Under the pieces are notes generated by a model, which was not told the origin of the DNA, did no database searches, and saw only the letters and a list, made by a program, of their open reading frames with translations. The translations under genes and the position numbers were made by a program. From Cytobacillus pseudoceanisediminis (GTDB lineage Bacteria; Bacillota; Bacilli; Bacillales; Cytobacillaceae), in contig NZ_CP097349.1 of the NCBI RefSeq assembly GCF_023516215.1, forward strand, positions 3,162,001-3,226,000: 64,000 nt of DNA, given 5' to 3'. This document shows positions 27,144 to 36,779 of the stretch, piece after piece; the first letter of the stretch is position 1; the number at the start of each line of letters is the position of its first letter.

Positions 27144-27830
27144 CTAAACTATGACATACCGATTGACAGGCCTGCCCACTCCTCCGTACTGCACATCCAG
27201 CCGGATTGCTCCGCTTTTTTCAAGGTAATCAAGATAGCGGCGGGCGGTTACTCTGGCAATGCCGATGCCGTTGGCAACTTCTTCGGCAGAGCGGGGTTCG
27301 GTCTGCTGCTGCATAAATGCAGTAATTTCATTTAAGGTGAATTCATTCAGCCCTTTTGGCAGACTGTTTGCTTCTTTCTTCGCCTGCTTTGCATAAATCA
27401 GGGCATCCAGCTGCTCCTGTGACAGTGTGCCTGATTCCTTCAGGCTCTCTCTGTAATGGCGGTATTTTTCAAGAGCCTGCTGAATTCTGTTCAGCTTAAA
27501 AGGTTTAATGATATAATCTCTTGCGCCATTTTGAAGCATCAGCTTGATGGTTTCCTTATCCTTTGCAGCGGAAACGACGATGACATCAGAATCGAGGTGC
27601 TGCTTTCTAAATTCCTGAAGGGTTTGAATGCCATCTTTTTTCGGCATAAAAATATCCAAAATAACCAGGTCAGGCTTCAGTTTTTTCGCAAGGCTGATTC
27701 CTTCCTCACCATTTCCGGCTGCCGCAATGATCGTGAATCCTTCCACACTTGCAATGAATTCTCTATTCACTTCCTGGACCATTGGGTCATCTTCAATCAG
27801 CAGCACATTGATTTCTTCTTTAACCGCCAT
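27144..27830 (-). CDS. dctR: Response regulator DctR (CitB family)
   Basis: ATG 27830, after GGAGGGAGAGG, gives 228 residues; the frame remains open into dctS, which it overlaps by 11 bases. Residues 5-125 are the receiver domain, with phospho-acceptor Asp59 in LVILDIFMPKKDG and Lys in YIIKPFKL. The C-terminal part (about 165-228) is a winged helix-turn-helix (SAEEVANGIGIARVTARRYL), as in the CitB/DpiA/DctR group. It pairs with DctS and should activate dctP. Confidence 0.9.
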   Translation of the reverse strand: MAVKEEINVLLIEDDPMVQEVNREFIASVEGFTIIAAAGNGEEGISLAKKLKPDLVILDIFMPKKDGIQTLQEFRKQHLDSDVIVVSAAKDKETIKLMLQNGARDYIIKPFKLNRIQQALEKYRHYRESLKESGTLSQEQLDALIYAKQAKKEANSLPKGLNEFTLNEITAFMQQQTEPRSAEEVANGIGIARVTARRYLDYLEKSGAIRLDVQYGGVGRPVNRYVIV

Positions 27831-29420
27831 ATGCCTCTCCCTCCGCTTCCATTGGAAAAGTGATCGTAAAGGAAGCTCCTTCATCCCGGCCTGTTGAAAC
27901 CTCGATCGCTCCTCCGCCTTTTTCTGTAATTTGTTTGACAAGGTAAAGCCCATAGCCTGTCCCGCCTGATTTATTGGCAGTAAATCCTTTTTCATATAGC
28001 TTCGGCAAAATCGCTTCCTCTATCCCGCTGCCGTTATCTTCCACCAGCACCGCACAAATCTCATCAGTCTGCTCAATACTGATATCTATTTTTCGATCTT
28101 CACGTTCACTATGCTCAAAAGCCCCAAACGCATTTTCAATCAGATTGCCCAGCAGCAAAACAAAGTCATGGTGGTCCAGGCGGCTTGGAAACTCCTCCAG
28201 ATTGCTGTTTGGGTCGATGACCACTGTGATGCCCAATTCCTTTCCGCGCCGCACTTTGCTTAATAATAGGCCTGCAATGGCATCGTTCCTGATTTTATCG
28301 CTGAGGAAATTCGAGAGGTTTTCCTGCTCTTCAGACGCATCGAACGTCAGCTTTAAAGCTTTGTCTGCTTTCCCGAGCTGAATCAATCCGGCAATGGTGT
28401 GAAGCTTGTTCATATGTTCATGGTTCTGCACTCTCAGCGCCTCAACAAAGCTTTTTACACCGGTCAGCTCTTCGGCTAGCTTCGTGACTTCCGTGCGGTC
28501 CTGGAAAATAGCTACCGCTCCGATCATTTCGCTGTCTTTCCGGATGGGAATTCTGGTGCTTAAGATGACCTTGCCGCTTACAATGATTTGTTCATTATAA
28601 ACTGCACGGCTGCGCTCCACTATTTCAGGGAGCCTGGTGTCTTTTAAAACAGATCTGATTTTTTTGCCGGCGACATCGCCAGTTACGTTAAAAATTTTCT
28701 TTGCCTTTTCATTGAAAATCGTAATGTTTTCCTGGTTATCGATCGCGATTACGCCTTCATTGATCGAATGAAAGGTGGCTGTCCTTTCCTCCAGCATCCG
28801 TTTGATTTCATGGGGCTCCAGCTGGAACATCTGCTTTTTAATATGATTGGCAAGCATCAAAGAACCGATCAGTCCAAATATGAGCGTCAGCAGGACAATA
28901 ATGCTGATTTCGCCGGCCAGATCAGCGATAATTTCCGTAATCGAAGGGATCTTATTGCCGACAACGACCACACCGATTTGATTGAGGCTTTCATCTTTAA
29001 TCGGGATGAATGCGCGGATAAAGGTACCGACGTCTCCCTCTGCCTTGGAAAAATAAATATGTTCGGCAAAAGCCGGTTTCTCATCCTCACCTGCAGATGG
29101 CTGGCCGATCAGTTCCCTGACCGGATGGGAATAGCGGATACGCTCCATATTCATGATTACGATATAGTCTGTTTCATTAATGATCCGGATTTCCTCTGTG
29201 ACTTTATTAACCGTCTTCCAGCCCTGCGGCTGGAGGATTCCTTTTTTACATCTGACAGCTCTGCCACCGTTCTGGCTGTATTCATCGAGCGTATCCTCAG
29301 CTCTTTTTCTTCCTGCTCCTGGATGTTTGCAATAACCACCATTCCGCCAATCAATAAAGAAAAAATAACGACTGCATAAGACAGGATGGTAATCTTCCAG
29401 CGGATGGGCATCTGATTCAC
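27820..29420 (-). CDS. dctS: Sensor histidine kinase DctS (CitA type), frameshifted
   Basis: Restored, the protein has about 533 residues: a membrane helix (10-32), an extracytoplasmic sensor domain, a second helix (IISIIVLLTLIFGLIGSLMLA), a PAS domain (HSINEGVIAIDNQENITIF), a Spo0B-type dimer helix with the phosphorylated His in NHEHMNKLHTIAGLIQLG, and a HATPase_c domain (NLIENAFGAF, GGTGYGLYLVKQI). The frame breaks at the T6 run 29242-29247; seven T join the two parts through the CKKGILQPQGW segment. GTG 29420 follows GAAGGGAGGG. It senses C4-dicarboxylates, in B. subtilis together with the binding protein DctB. Confidence 0.88.
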
Positions 29421-29500
29421 AAGGGACCCTCCCTTCTGTCTTTACGGATAGAATTCTTGTAAGTATGATAACATTAATAGTTTTAAAAAGGAGGATTCAA

Positions 29501-30556
29501 ATGAAAAGCGCCACAGGCTATATTCTCCTTGCCGGTATGGTTTTGCTGCTGGCTGCCTTCTTTGGCTATCAAAGCTTTTTTCCAAGGGATGCGGTTCCCT
29601 ACGATGATGACCAGGAAGGGCTCAAGGATCAAATTGTCTTCAAGTTCAGCCATGTGGTGGCTGAAAATACCCCGAAGGGCCTTGCAGCCCAAAAGTTTGC
29701 AGAGCTTGTCGCCGAAAAGTCGAATGGCCATATTAAAATAGAAGTGTTTCCAAACGGCAGTCTCTATTCCGATATTGAAGAAATTAATGCTCTTAAAGAA
29801 GGACAGGTTCACTTTATTGCCCCCTCCACATCCAAGCTTGGCATGCTTTCACCGCAATGGGGAGTGCTGGATCTGCCTTTTGCGTTCCCTTCGCGTGAAG
29901 CTGCTTTGAAAGGCCTGAACGGGAAAATCGGCGAGCAGCTGCTGAGATCCCTGCAGGGGGACGGCATTAAAGGGCTCGCCCACTGGCCAAATGGATTTAA
30001 GCAGATCACTTCAAATCAGGGTCCCATCCAAAAACCAGGGGATCTGAAAGGGCAATCCTTCCGGATTATGCAAAGTGATGTGATATCTGCCCAATTCAGC
30101 CGCCTGAAGGCAAAGGCAGTTCAGGATTCATTCAATTCCACTTATAAACTCCTGGAAGAAGGCGATGTGGATGGTGAAGAAAACACCATTTCCAACATCT
30201 ACTCAAAGAAATTTTATAACCTGCAAAAGCATATGACAATCAGCAATCATGGCTATCTTGGATATGCAGTGATGATGAGCGAGAAGGTCTGGAATGAGCA
30301 GACAGAGGAAACAAAGAAGATTCTGCTCGAGGCAATGGAAGAAACAACCGCCTGGAACAGCCGGATGGCTTTTGAAATGAACGAAGAACTGCTTGAAAAA
30401 ATCAGGCAGAATTCCTCCATTCAAATTCATGAGCTTACATCTGAAGAAAAACAGAAATGGCAGTCTAAGCTGGATCCTGTCTATGAAGACTTTTCACAGG
30501 AAATCGGGAAGAAACTTGTAGAAGAGATGAAGGAACTGCGGGCTAAATATCAATAA
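29501..30556 (+). CDS. dctB: C4-dicarboxylate-binding protein DctB (TRAP DctP-type)
   Basis: ATG 29501 with GGAGG seven bases upstream gives 351 residues. A signal or anchor helix (residues 7-25) lacks a lipobox. The remainder is the DctP-type solute-binding fold: FKFSHVVAENTPKGLAAQKFAELV near the start and LKGQSFRIMQSDVISAQF in the ligand Arg region. No TRAP permease is adjacent; in B. subtilis DctB is a co-sensor for DctS, and the divergent placement next to dctS supports this role here. B. subtilis has all four genes in one direction, whereas here dctB is divergent. Confidence 0.88.
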   Translation: MKSATGYILLAGMVLLLAAFFGYQSFFPRDAVPYDDDQEGLKDQIVFKFSHVVAENTPKGLAAQKFAELVAEKSNGHIKIEVFPNGSLYSDIEEINALKEGQVHFIAPSTSKLGMLSPQWGVLDLPFAFPSREAALKGLNGKIGEQLLRSLQGDGIKGLAHWPNGFKQITSNQGPIQKPGDLKGQSFRIMQSDVISAQFSRLKAKAVQDSFNSTYKLLEEGDVDGEENTISNIYSKKFYNLQKHMTISNHGYLGYAVMMSEKVWNEQTEETKKILLEAMEETTAWNSRMAFEMNEELLEKIRQNSSIQIHELTSEEKQKWQSKLDPVYEDFSQEIGKKLVEEMKELRAKYQ

Positions 30557-30558
30557 AA

Positions 30559-30602
30559 GGTGACAGGCACCTATACCAATTGGTATAGGTGCCTGTCATT
30601 CT
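30559..30602. repeat. Interspersed palindrome, copy 2, also acting as terminator
   Basis: TGACAGGCACCTATACCA (30561-30578) and its exact complement (30581-30598) form an 18-pair stem with a two-base loop, followed by TTCTTTTATTT. It lies directly after the dctB stop codon and before the convergent methyltransferase gene, so it probably terminates both. Confidence 0.85.
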
Positions 30603-30607
30603 TTTAT

Positions 30608-31801
30608 TTACAGCTTCTGTATGAATGCTACTTTAAGATAGTCTCCTTCTTTGAATTCCTTAATGGTGCGGAAGTCTTCAGGAAGGGTGAATTCCTCAAG
30701 GATTTTGTAGCGGTCCCCTGTTTGTGCGAATGCTTTTTTGATAAAGTCTTTGAATTTTTTCATGTTGAATGTGCTGCAGTTTGATGATGCCACAATGATT
30801 CCATTCTTTTCTGTGATTTGAATGGCCTGTGCGAGCAGTTCCGGGTAATCTTTTCTGGCGCTGAATGTATGCTTTTTGGAACGGGCAAAGCTTGGAGGGT
30901 CAAGGATGACCATATCAAATTTCAGCTGCTTCCGAACGGCGTATTTGAAGTAGTTGAACACATCTTCCACAATAATATCCTGTGCCTCAAAATCAATGCC
31001 ATTGACGCTGAACATTTCGATGGTTTTGCTTTTGCTGCGGTTGGCAAGGTCGACACTGGTTGTTTTCACTGCTCCCCCTAATGCGGCTGCCGCTGAAAAA
31101 GCGCCCGTATAAGAGAACGTGTTCAGTACCGTTTTTCCTTTAGCATACTTATCCCTGATTGTCTTCCGGACATGCCTCTGATCAAGAAATACACCTACCA
31201 TGGCGCCATCATTGAGATAAATGGGAAAGCTGATTCCATTCTCCTTCACCATCAGCGGAAAAGATGCCCGTTCCCCTGCTGCGAAATCATCATCCTCTAT
31301 ATAGGTGCCTTTTACAGCAAACCGTTTCTTTTCATACAGGCCTTTGACATCAGCACTGTTCATCAATGCCTGAATTACTGTATTTCTGAAGCTGTAAACC
31401 CCTTCACTGTACCAGCTGATCACGTAAAAGCCATCGTAATAATCAATCGTGATGCCTCCGATTCCATCTCCTTCTCCATTGAAAACCCGAAAAGCGGTTG
31501 TTTCTGGGTCATGGAATAGAGCTTCCCGCTTTTTTAAAGCTTCTTTAAATTTATTTGCAAAAAACGCTTCGTCGAAGGTTTCCTGAGGATTACGCGAGAG
31601 AATCCAGCCTCTGCCTTTATTCTGCTTTCCATAATACCCTTTGCCGATAAACCGCCCGCTCTCATCAGTCAGTTCAATGACCGCACCCTCTTCAATCCCC
31701 TTAGGAATCCGCTGCACCGATTCCTCCGTTACCAGGGGATAGCCATCCTTAAACTCATTCTTATATTTAAAAGCTGCAATTAATTTGATAGCTTTACTCA
31801 T
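30608..31801 (-). CDS. Class I rRNA methyltransferase, RlmI/YwbD-like
   Basis: ATG 31801 after GGGTGGAAAT gives 397 residues. An N-terminal PUA-like domain (ELTDESGRFIGKGYYGKQNKG) is followed by an RFM linker and a Rossmann methyltransferase with the SAM motif TVLNTFSYTGAFSAAAALGG and catalytic VILDPPSFARSKK. This architecture methylates cytosine-5 or similar positions in 23S rRNA (RlmI m5C1962 in Escherichia coli). The closest Bacillus name is YwbD. It is a single-gene unit between two palindromic repeats. Confidence 0.88.
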   Translation of the reverse strand: MSKAIKLIAAFKYKNEFKDGYPLVTEESVQRIPKGIEEGAVIELTDESGRFIGKGYYGKQNKGRGWILSRNPQETFDEAFFANKFKEALKKREALFHDPETTAFRVFNGEGDGIGGITIDYYDGFYVISWYSEGVYSFRNTVIQALMNSADVKGLYEKKRFAVKGTYIEDDDFAAGERASFPLMVKENGISFPIYLNDGAMVGVFLDQRHVRKTIRDKYAKGKTVLNTFSYTGAFSAAAALGGAVKTTSVDLANRSKSKTIEMFSVNGIDFEAQDIIVEDVFNYFKYAVRKQLKFDMVILDPPSFARSKKHTFSARKDYPELLAQAIQITEKNGIIVASSNCSTFNMKKFKDFIKKAFAQTGDRYKILEEFTLPEDFRTIKEFKEGDYLKVAFIQKL

Positions 31802-31849
31802 ATTTCCACCCAATCATTTTGTTAGTATAGCTATCATTGTAACATTAAA

Positions 31850-31900
31850 AGTGCCAGGCACCTATACCAGCTGAATGAAGCGGTATGGGTGCCTGGCACT
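31850..31900. repeat. Interspersed palindrome, copy 3
   Basis: GTGCCAGGCACCTATACC (31851-31868) pairs with 31882-31899 with one mismatch around a 13-base loop. On the minus strand TTTTAATG follows, so it can end the CoA-transferase transcript. Confidence 0.8.
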
Positions 31901-31907
31901 GCCTGCT

Positions 31908-33440
31908 TTAGCAGAAGCTCCACTGAGGAGCAGCTGCTGCTGTTTCTTTTAGCATGGTTCCATTCCTGGTGAAGTCTGTGTGCCAGGAAAGGGCTTTTTC
32001 CAGTACGTGCGGAGTCTGTCCCCCTCTTGTGAGGGCTTCCCGGTAATATTCGCGAAGCTGGTCGCGGTACAGAGGGTGTGCGCAATTCTCGATGATCAGT
32101 TCGACGCGCTGCCTTGGAGCCAGCCCTCGCAGGTCTGCATAGCCTTGTTCTGTCACAATGACATCGACATCATGCTCAGTGTGGTCGACATGGGAAACGA
32201 ATGGGACGATGCTTGAAATCTTGCCGTCTTTGGCAATTGATTTTGTCACGAAGATCGCAAGGCGCGCATTTCTGGCAAAATCACCGGATCCGCCGATGCC
32301 GTTCATCATTTTCGTTCCAAGCACATGGGTGGAGTTCACATTTCCATAGATATCAAGCTCCAATGCTGTATTGATCGAAATCAAGCCGAGGCGGCGGATG
32401 ATTTCAGGATGGTTGGATATCTCCTGCGGACGCATGATTAAACGGTCCCTGTATCGGTCAAAGTTCTTGAAAACCTGTTTCATTTTTTCATCTGATAGAG
32501 TGATAGAACAGCAGGACGCGAAGTCCACTTTTCCGGCATCCATCAAATCAAATACCGCATCCTGCAGCACTTCTGAATAGACTTCCAGATTCTCAAACTC
32601 AGAGTCGAGCATTCCATGAAGCACGGCATTCGCTACGGACCCAATACCCGACTGCAGCGGTGCCAGGCTATTTGCCAGCCTGCCTGCTTCAATTTCCCCG
32701 CGGAGAAATCGAAGCAGATGCTGTGCCATGATGGCAGTTTCTTCATCCGGCGGCACGATCGTCGACGGAGAGTCCTGCTGATTCGTGAATACGATACCCC
32801 TCACCTTATCCAAATCCACTTTAATTCCCGGAATGCCGATCCGGTCGCCGGCTTTCGTCAGCGGAATCGGATTCCGTTCCCCCTGCCTGCCAGGTTCATA
32901 TAAATCATGCAGGCCTTCCAGCTGCGTGGATTGGGCAAGATTGATTTCAATGATGATATGTCTGGCATTTTCAGCGAAAGATAACGAGTTTCCTATTGAA
33001 GTAGACGGAATGATCAGCCCATCCTCCGCAATAGAAACCGCTTCCAAAATAGCGAAATCAATAGGATCCAAGACCTTCGCGCGCACAAGCTCTGCCGTGT
33101 GGGACAAATGCTGATCGATAAATAAGAAATCCCCCTGGTTAATCCCTTTTCTCATGGTCGGATCGGCCTGAAATGGCAGCCTTTTTCCCAAAATTCCTGC
33201 TTCCGCAAAAAGCTTATCCACATCAGATCCCAAAGAAGCCCCAGTATACACATTCACTTTAAAACTCTCATGCCTGGCACGGTCAGCCAGCGCGAATGGC
33301 ACCGCTTTCACATCGCCCGCACGTGTAAAGCCGCTTAGCCCCAGAGTCATACCATCCTGAATCCAGGATGCTGCTTCTTCAGGTGTAACTACCCGGTCAT
33401 GCAGGCGGCTGTCGCGAATCCGATCTAAATTTTTCTCCAT
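31908..33440 (-). CDS. Acetyl-CoA hydrolase / succinyl-CoA:acetate CoA-transferase
   Basis: ATG 33440, after GGGGAGGAG, gives 510 residues. It is a class I CoA-transferase of the Ach1/AarC group: the glycine-rich SGFTRAGDVKAVP at the N-terminus, LQSGIGSVANAVLHG, VYSEVLQDAVFD carrying the probable catalytic Glu, GIGGSGDFARNA, and TEQGYADLRGLAPRQR near the end. It moves CoA between succinate and acetate (or hydrolyses acetyl-CoA) and so controls acetate overflow. It is downstream of, and on the same strand as, a LytTR-type regulator gene, which probably controls it. Confidence 0.9.
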   Translation of the reverse strand: MEKNLDRIRDSRLHDRVVTPEEAASWIQDGMTLGLSGFTRAGDVKAVPFALADRARHESFKVNVYTGASLGSDVDKLFAEAGILGKRLPFQADPTMRKGINQGDFLFIDQHLSHTAELVRAKVLDPIDFAILEAVSIAEDGLIIPSTSIGNSLSFAENARHIIIEINLAQSTQLEGLHDLYEPGRQGERNPIPLTKAGDRIGIPGIKVDLDKVRGIVFTNQQDSPSTIVPPDEETAIMAQHLLRFLRGEIEAGRLANSLAPLQSGIGSVANAVLHGMLDSEFENLEVYSEVLQDAVFDLMDAGKVDFASCCSITLSDEKMKQVFKNFDRYRDRLIMRPQEISNHPEIIRRLGLISINTALELDIYGNVNSTHVLGTKMMNGIGGSGDFARNARLAIFVTKSIAKDGKISSIVPFVSHVDHTEHDVDVIVTEQGYADLRGLAPRQRVELIIENCAHPLYRDQLREYYREALTRGGQTPHVLEKALSWHTDFTRNGTMLKETAAAAPQWSFC

Positions 33441-33572
33441 GTTGCTCCTCCCCTTTGCCATGATATATATAATCATTTTACCCGGATAAAGAGGGAGCCA
33501 GGACTTTTCCGATAATCTTACGGAAAATTCGGATAAAACAGCAAATTATAAAGCTGAAACAGAAAGAATTTT

Positions 33573-34217
33573 CTAAAAACCAAGCAATTTCCGGAAATAG
33601 CTGGAGTAAGACTGGCTGACAGGCACCCGGTCCCCATTTTTCATGACGAGGAGAAAGGTGGAATGCGTGTCAGGAAAGATTTCCTTGATATGATTGACAT
33701 TTACAATGTAGGAGCGGTGACAGCGGATAAAACTGTCCTTCGGCAGCGAATACTCAAAATCCTGAAGCGAGTATTTATGGGTGCCTGAATTGCCGCCAGT
33801 ATGTACATAGGTCTTCTTATCCTTTGCCTCAAGGTAGACAACCTCGGAAAAAGGAATCGGAATCCAGCCATCATTCGTTTTCATTGTCACAACCGATTTG
33901 CCGTCCGTCAAAGCCGGAAAAATAGCGGTTACGCAGCCTTCAAGCTTTCCTTCATGCAAAAATGGAACCGCCATGCCGTGGTACGGAACACCGAATACAT
34001 CGCGATCAATAAACTCCGACACTCTTTGCTGTGTCCCTAAAGCCTTATAGGCGATGGTTCCTTCCTTCACCCTGTCACCCGGCCTGATTTTCAAATCGAT
34101 GCGCTTGCTCGGCCGGTAATAAATATATTCACTTGTATTGGAAACCGCTATGGAAATCTCATCGGAAAACAGTTCTCCAATCACATCCAGCAGCGACACA
34201 ACTGTAATGCTTTCCAC
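33573..34217 (-). CDS. LytTR-type transcriptional regulator
   Basis: Of 214 residues, the first 105 form a sensor-like domain (ISIAVSNTSEYIYYRPSKRI), and residues 115-214 are a LytTR DNA-binding domain (FSEVVYLEAKDKKTYVHT, SFIRCHRSYIVNVNHIKEI). It has no receiver domain, so it is not a classical response regulator and probably binds a small ligand itself. It lies 132 bases upstream of the CoA-transferase gene on the same strand, and regulates it by inference. Confidence 0.85.
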   Translation of the reverse strand: MESITVVSLLDVIGELFSDEISIAVSNTSEYIYYRPSKRIDLKIRPGDRVKEGTIAYKALGTQQRVSEFIDRDVFGVPYHGMAVPFLHEGKLEGCVTAIFPALTDGKSVVTMKTNDGWIPIPFSEVVYLEAKDKKTYVHTGGNSGTHKYSLQDFEYSLPKDSFIRCHRSYIVNVNHIKEIFPDTHSTFLLVMKNGDRVPVSQSYSSYFRKLLGF

Positions 34218-34356
34218 GTTCTTTTCAGCACCTTTCCTGATGATGGCTTTTTCTTATTTTACAAGTTTTCGCAGGGGGATTCACTTAATTTCTTATCATT
34301 GCCAAAAAGGCACCGGCATAGAATAGAGAAGGTTAGGGGTAAAGGAGGATGCTGGA

Positions 34357-35001
34357 ATGCTGATTCGCCATCAGATGGTAGAGAAAAGAGATGTCCGGTT
34401 TTGTGATGAAACCTTTAATTTGGAACAGGCGCTGCAGTTTCTAAACGAAACTGGTTACCGCTGTGTCCCTATTCTGGATGCCACACATACAAAGTTTGCC
34501 GGCAACATCTATAAGGTTGATATTTTAGAATATAAGGAGAATCATTCTTTGGATGAACCCATTACGGCTCTGGCTAAAGACCAGCAGACCGTAATTGATG
34601 AGGATGACTCTTTCATGAAAGCCTTTTTCACGCTGAAGAGATATCCTTATCTGCCGGTTGAAAATGAAAATGGGCAGTTTGTCGGTTTGCTGACACATGC
34701 GGCCGTACTGGAACTGCTGGAGGAAGCGTGGGGACTGAACCGCGGAAGCTATACCCTGACTGTGGGAAGCTATGGCACACAGGGAACACTGAAAAAGATA
34801 AGCAGCATCATCAGTAAATATAGCGATATACAGGGAGTCATTTCACTGGACTCATCCAACTTCCATGTCAGCCTGATCCGCCGTATCCTTTTTACATTGC
34901 CGAAGGATACGACAGAAGAAACCTTGGATAAAATCAAGAAAGAACTGGATGCAAATGGCTTCCGTGTGATCGGGGTCGAGTGTCATAATGGAGAATGCTA
35001 A
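34357..35001 (+). CDS. CBS-pair and ACT domain protein (CbpA-like)
   Basis: The 214-residue protein has two CBS motifs (about 1-60 and 72-130; GYRCVPILDATHTKFAGNI and RYPYLPVENENGQFVGLL) followed by an ACT-like domain (about 135-214). This CBS-CBS-ACT order is that of CbpA, a c-di-AMP-binding protein of Listeria, and of related bacilli proteins. Binding of c-di-AMP or an adenosyl ligand is therefore likely but not shown here. AAAGGAGG precedes the ATG. Confidence 0.78.
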   Translation: MLIRHQMVEKRDVRFCDETFNLEQALQFLNETGYRCVPILDATHTKFAGNIYKVDILEYKENHSLDEPITALAKDQQTVIDEDDSFMKAFFTLKRYPYLPVENENGQFVGLLTHAAVLELLEEAWGLNRGSYTLTVGSYGTQGTLKKISSIISKYSDIQGVISLDSSNFHVSLIRRILFTLPKDTTEETLDKIKKELDANGFRVIGVECHNGEC

Positions 35002-35003
35002 CG

Positions 35004-35038
35004 AGAAAAGCCGTTCCATGATGGAGCGGCTTTTTTCT
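35004..35038. terminator. Bidirectional intrinsic terminator
   Basis: AAAAGCCG-TTCC and GGAG-CGGCTTTTTT (35006-35036) form a stem with T or A runs on each side, between convergent genes. Confidence 0.82.
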
Positions 35039-35493
35039 TATCTGTGGTTCCGATGAAAAAATTCCTGGTATCCATAAATAATCCATGCGTAGGTGGTGAA
35101 GAACAGGAAAATATAGATGGGCTTAAATTTGACCAGCTTATATAAGTTAAATTTTTCATACAAATAATTAAGCGGATAGGCGAATAGAAAATCCATGATA
35201 GCGTTGACAGCCAGATAACGCTTAAAGTTTCCGAAGGTAAAATGAAAAATCCATAAGGTCCCGATAAAAAACGGGCCCAGTATGAAGGTTAAATCATTGA
35301 GCAATTTCTTGAAGTGTCCTCCCTCCACTGTCCACCATTTAAAAGGAATGGCCAGGATGCTCATAATGAACACTAAAATTCCGGCAAAAACCGAGACGGT
35401 GGAAAATTTATTGAAGGACTTTTTAGGCAGAAAAAATATGGTCAGCCAAGGAATGACCAAATGAAGCAGCCTGATCACTGTAGTAGCTTTCAT
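35038..35493 (-). CDS. Multi-spanning membrane protein, unknown
   Basis: A 151-residue protein with about four or five membrane helices and tryptophan-rich loops (FKWWTVEGGHFKKLLND). It ends in a His/Arg tail. Similar short membrane proteins occur in many bacilli without function. Its ribosome binding site (AAAGGGGA) lies inside the hairpin that ends the upstream 2-hydroxyacid operon. Confidence 0.65.
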   Translation of the reverse strand: MKATTVIRLLHLVIPWLTIFFLPKKSFNKFSTVSVFAGILVFIMSILAIPFKWWTVEGGHFKKLLNDLTFILGPFFIGTLWIFHFTFGNFKRYLAVNAIMDFLFAYPLNYLYEKFNLYKLVKFKPIYIFLFFTTYAWIIYGYQEFFHRNHR

Positions 35494-35496
35494 GTA

Positions 35497-35536
35497 AAAA
35501 TCCCCTTTCTTCCATATTATGGTTCAGGGGATTTTG
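35497..35536 (-). terminator. Terminator hairpin after lhgO
   Basis: AAATCCCCT and AGGGGATTT (35498-35506 and 35526-35534) pair around a 19-base loop and are followed on the minus strand by TTAC. It also includes the ribosome binding site of the next gene, so it could limit that gene's translation in read-through RNA. Confidence 0.5.
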
Positions 35537-35553
35537 AATTATTCTCCAATTAC

Positions 35554-36761
35554 TTAAACAGCTGATTCCATCTTAAACATTCCGTCCATCTTCCTGACGA
35601 TTTCTTTTCCAATTTCAATGGATGCCGTAGCGGCCGGAGATGGTGCATTTAGAACATGAATGGAGCGTTTGCTCGGCACAATGAAAAAGTCATCGACTAA
35701 TGAGCCATCATCCTTCAAGGCTTGCGCTCTGACACCGGCCGGCCCGGGAACAATGTCATCCTTCTGGATGTCCGGCATGAGCTTCTGGACATTTTTCATG
35801 AAGAGCTCCTTGGATGCTGAGCGGATCATTTCTTCCACTCCCTCTTTCATATATTTCTTTGCCAGCTTCCAGAATCCTTTATAAGCCACAACTTCCATAA
35901 GGTCTGCCACATTGAGATCCGTCTTTTTATAGCCCTCCCGCTTAAAGCTTAGAACGGCATTTGGGCCAACATCAATGGCTCCGTTAATCATGCGGGTAAA
36001 ATGGACCCCAAGGAACGGGAAGTTGGGATTTGGCACAGGATAGATCAGATTTTTGACGAGGCTGCTTTTCTCCGGTTTGAGCATGAAATACTCGCCCCTG
36101 AATGGCACTATTTTGACATCCGTTTTCAATCCGGCAAGCTTGGCGATCCTGTCTGACTGCAGGCCGCCGCAGTTTACATAGTATGCTCCCCTTACCTCTC
36201 CCATGCTGGTCTGGACGATTACTTCCTGAGCCGTTTCGTCAATGGCTAGTACTTTATGATTCAGCAGGATGTCCCCGCCTTTTGCTGTGATGATCTCAGC
36301 CATTTTTTCCGAAACCTGCTTATAGTTGACAATGCCAGCCATTGGCACATGAATTGCCTTTTTCCATTCACGTGCGGCTCGATTTCATGGAGCTCGCCAT
36401 GGTCAATCATCCGGATGCCAAGACCATTGTCTAAACCGCGCTGATATAGATCGTCCAATAGCGGGAGCTCGAAATCTTCGCTCGCGACAATGACTTTTCC
36501 GCAGATATCCACTTCAAGACCATGCTCCCGGCAAAATTCCGTCATGGATTCACTGCCTTTTTTGGCAAGCCTGGCTTTATAGCTTCCGGGTTTATAGTAT
36601 ATTCCGGAATGGATGACGCCGCTGTTATGGCCCGTCTGGTGGGCCGCTATATGGCTTTCCTTTTCCAGGATGGCCACTTTTGCTGAAGGAAACCGGCTCA
36701 GCAGCTCCATTCCTGTTGACAAGCCAACAATGCCCCCGCCAATAATGATGTAATCATACAT
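35554..36761 (-). CDS. lhgO: L-2-hydroxyglutarate oxidase LhgO, frameshifted
   Basis: An FAD-dependent oxidase of the DAO fold: dinucleotide motif YIIIGGGIVGLSTGMEL at residues 4-20 and the LhgO signature HQTGHNSGVIHSGIYYKPGS. The frame breaks at the T5 run 36359-36363; six T restore GKKAIHVPMAGIVNY and give about 402 residues, the family length. The C-terminal part contains PFRGEYFML and the flavin-contact end (GPAGVRAQAL). It oxidises L-2-hydroxyglutarate to 2-oxoglutarate, passing electrons to quinone or oxygen. It is last in the TRAP-gntR-glcD-glcF-lhgO unit. Confidence 0.88.
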
Positions 36762-36779
36762 GATCCTCCACCCTTTCTC

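Noticed and set aside
29501..30556. DctB as part of a TRAP transporter
   Set aside because: No TRAP permease genes adjoin it; the neighbouring dctS/dctR/dctP fit the co-sensor role instead.
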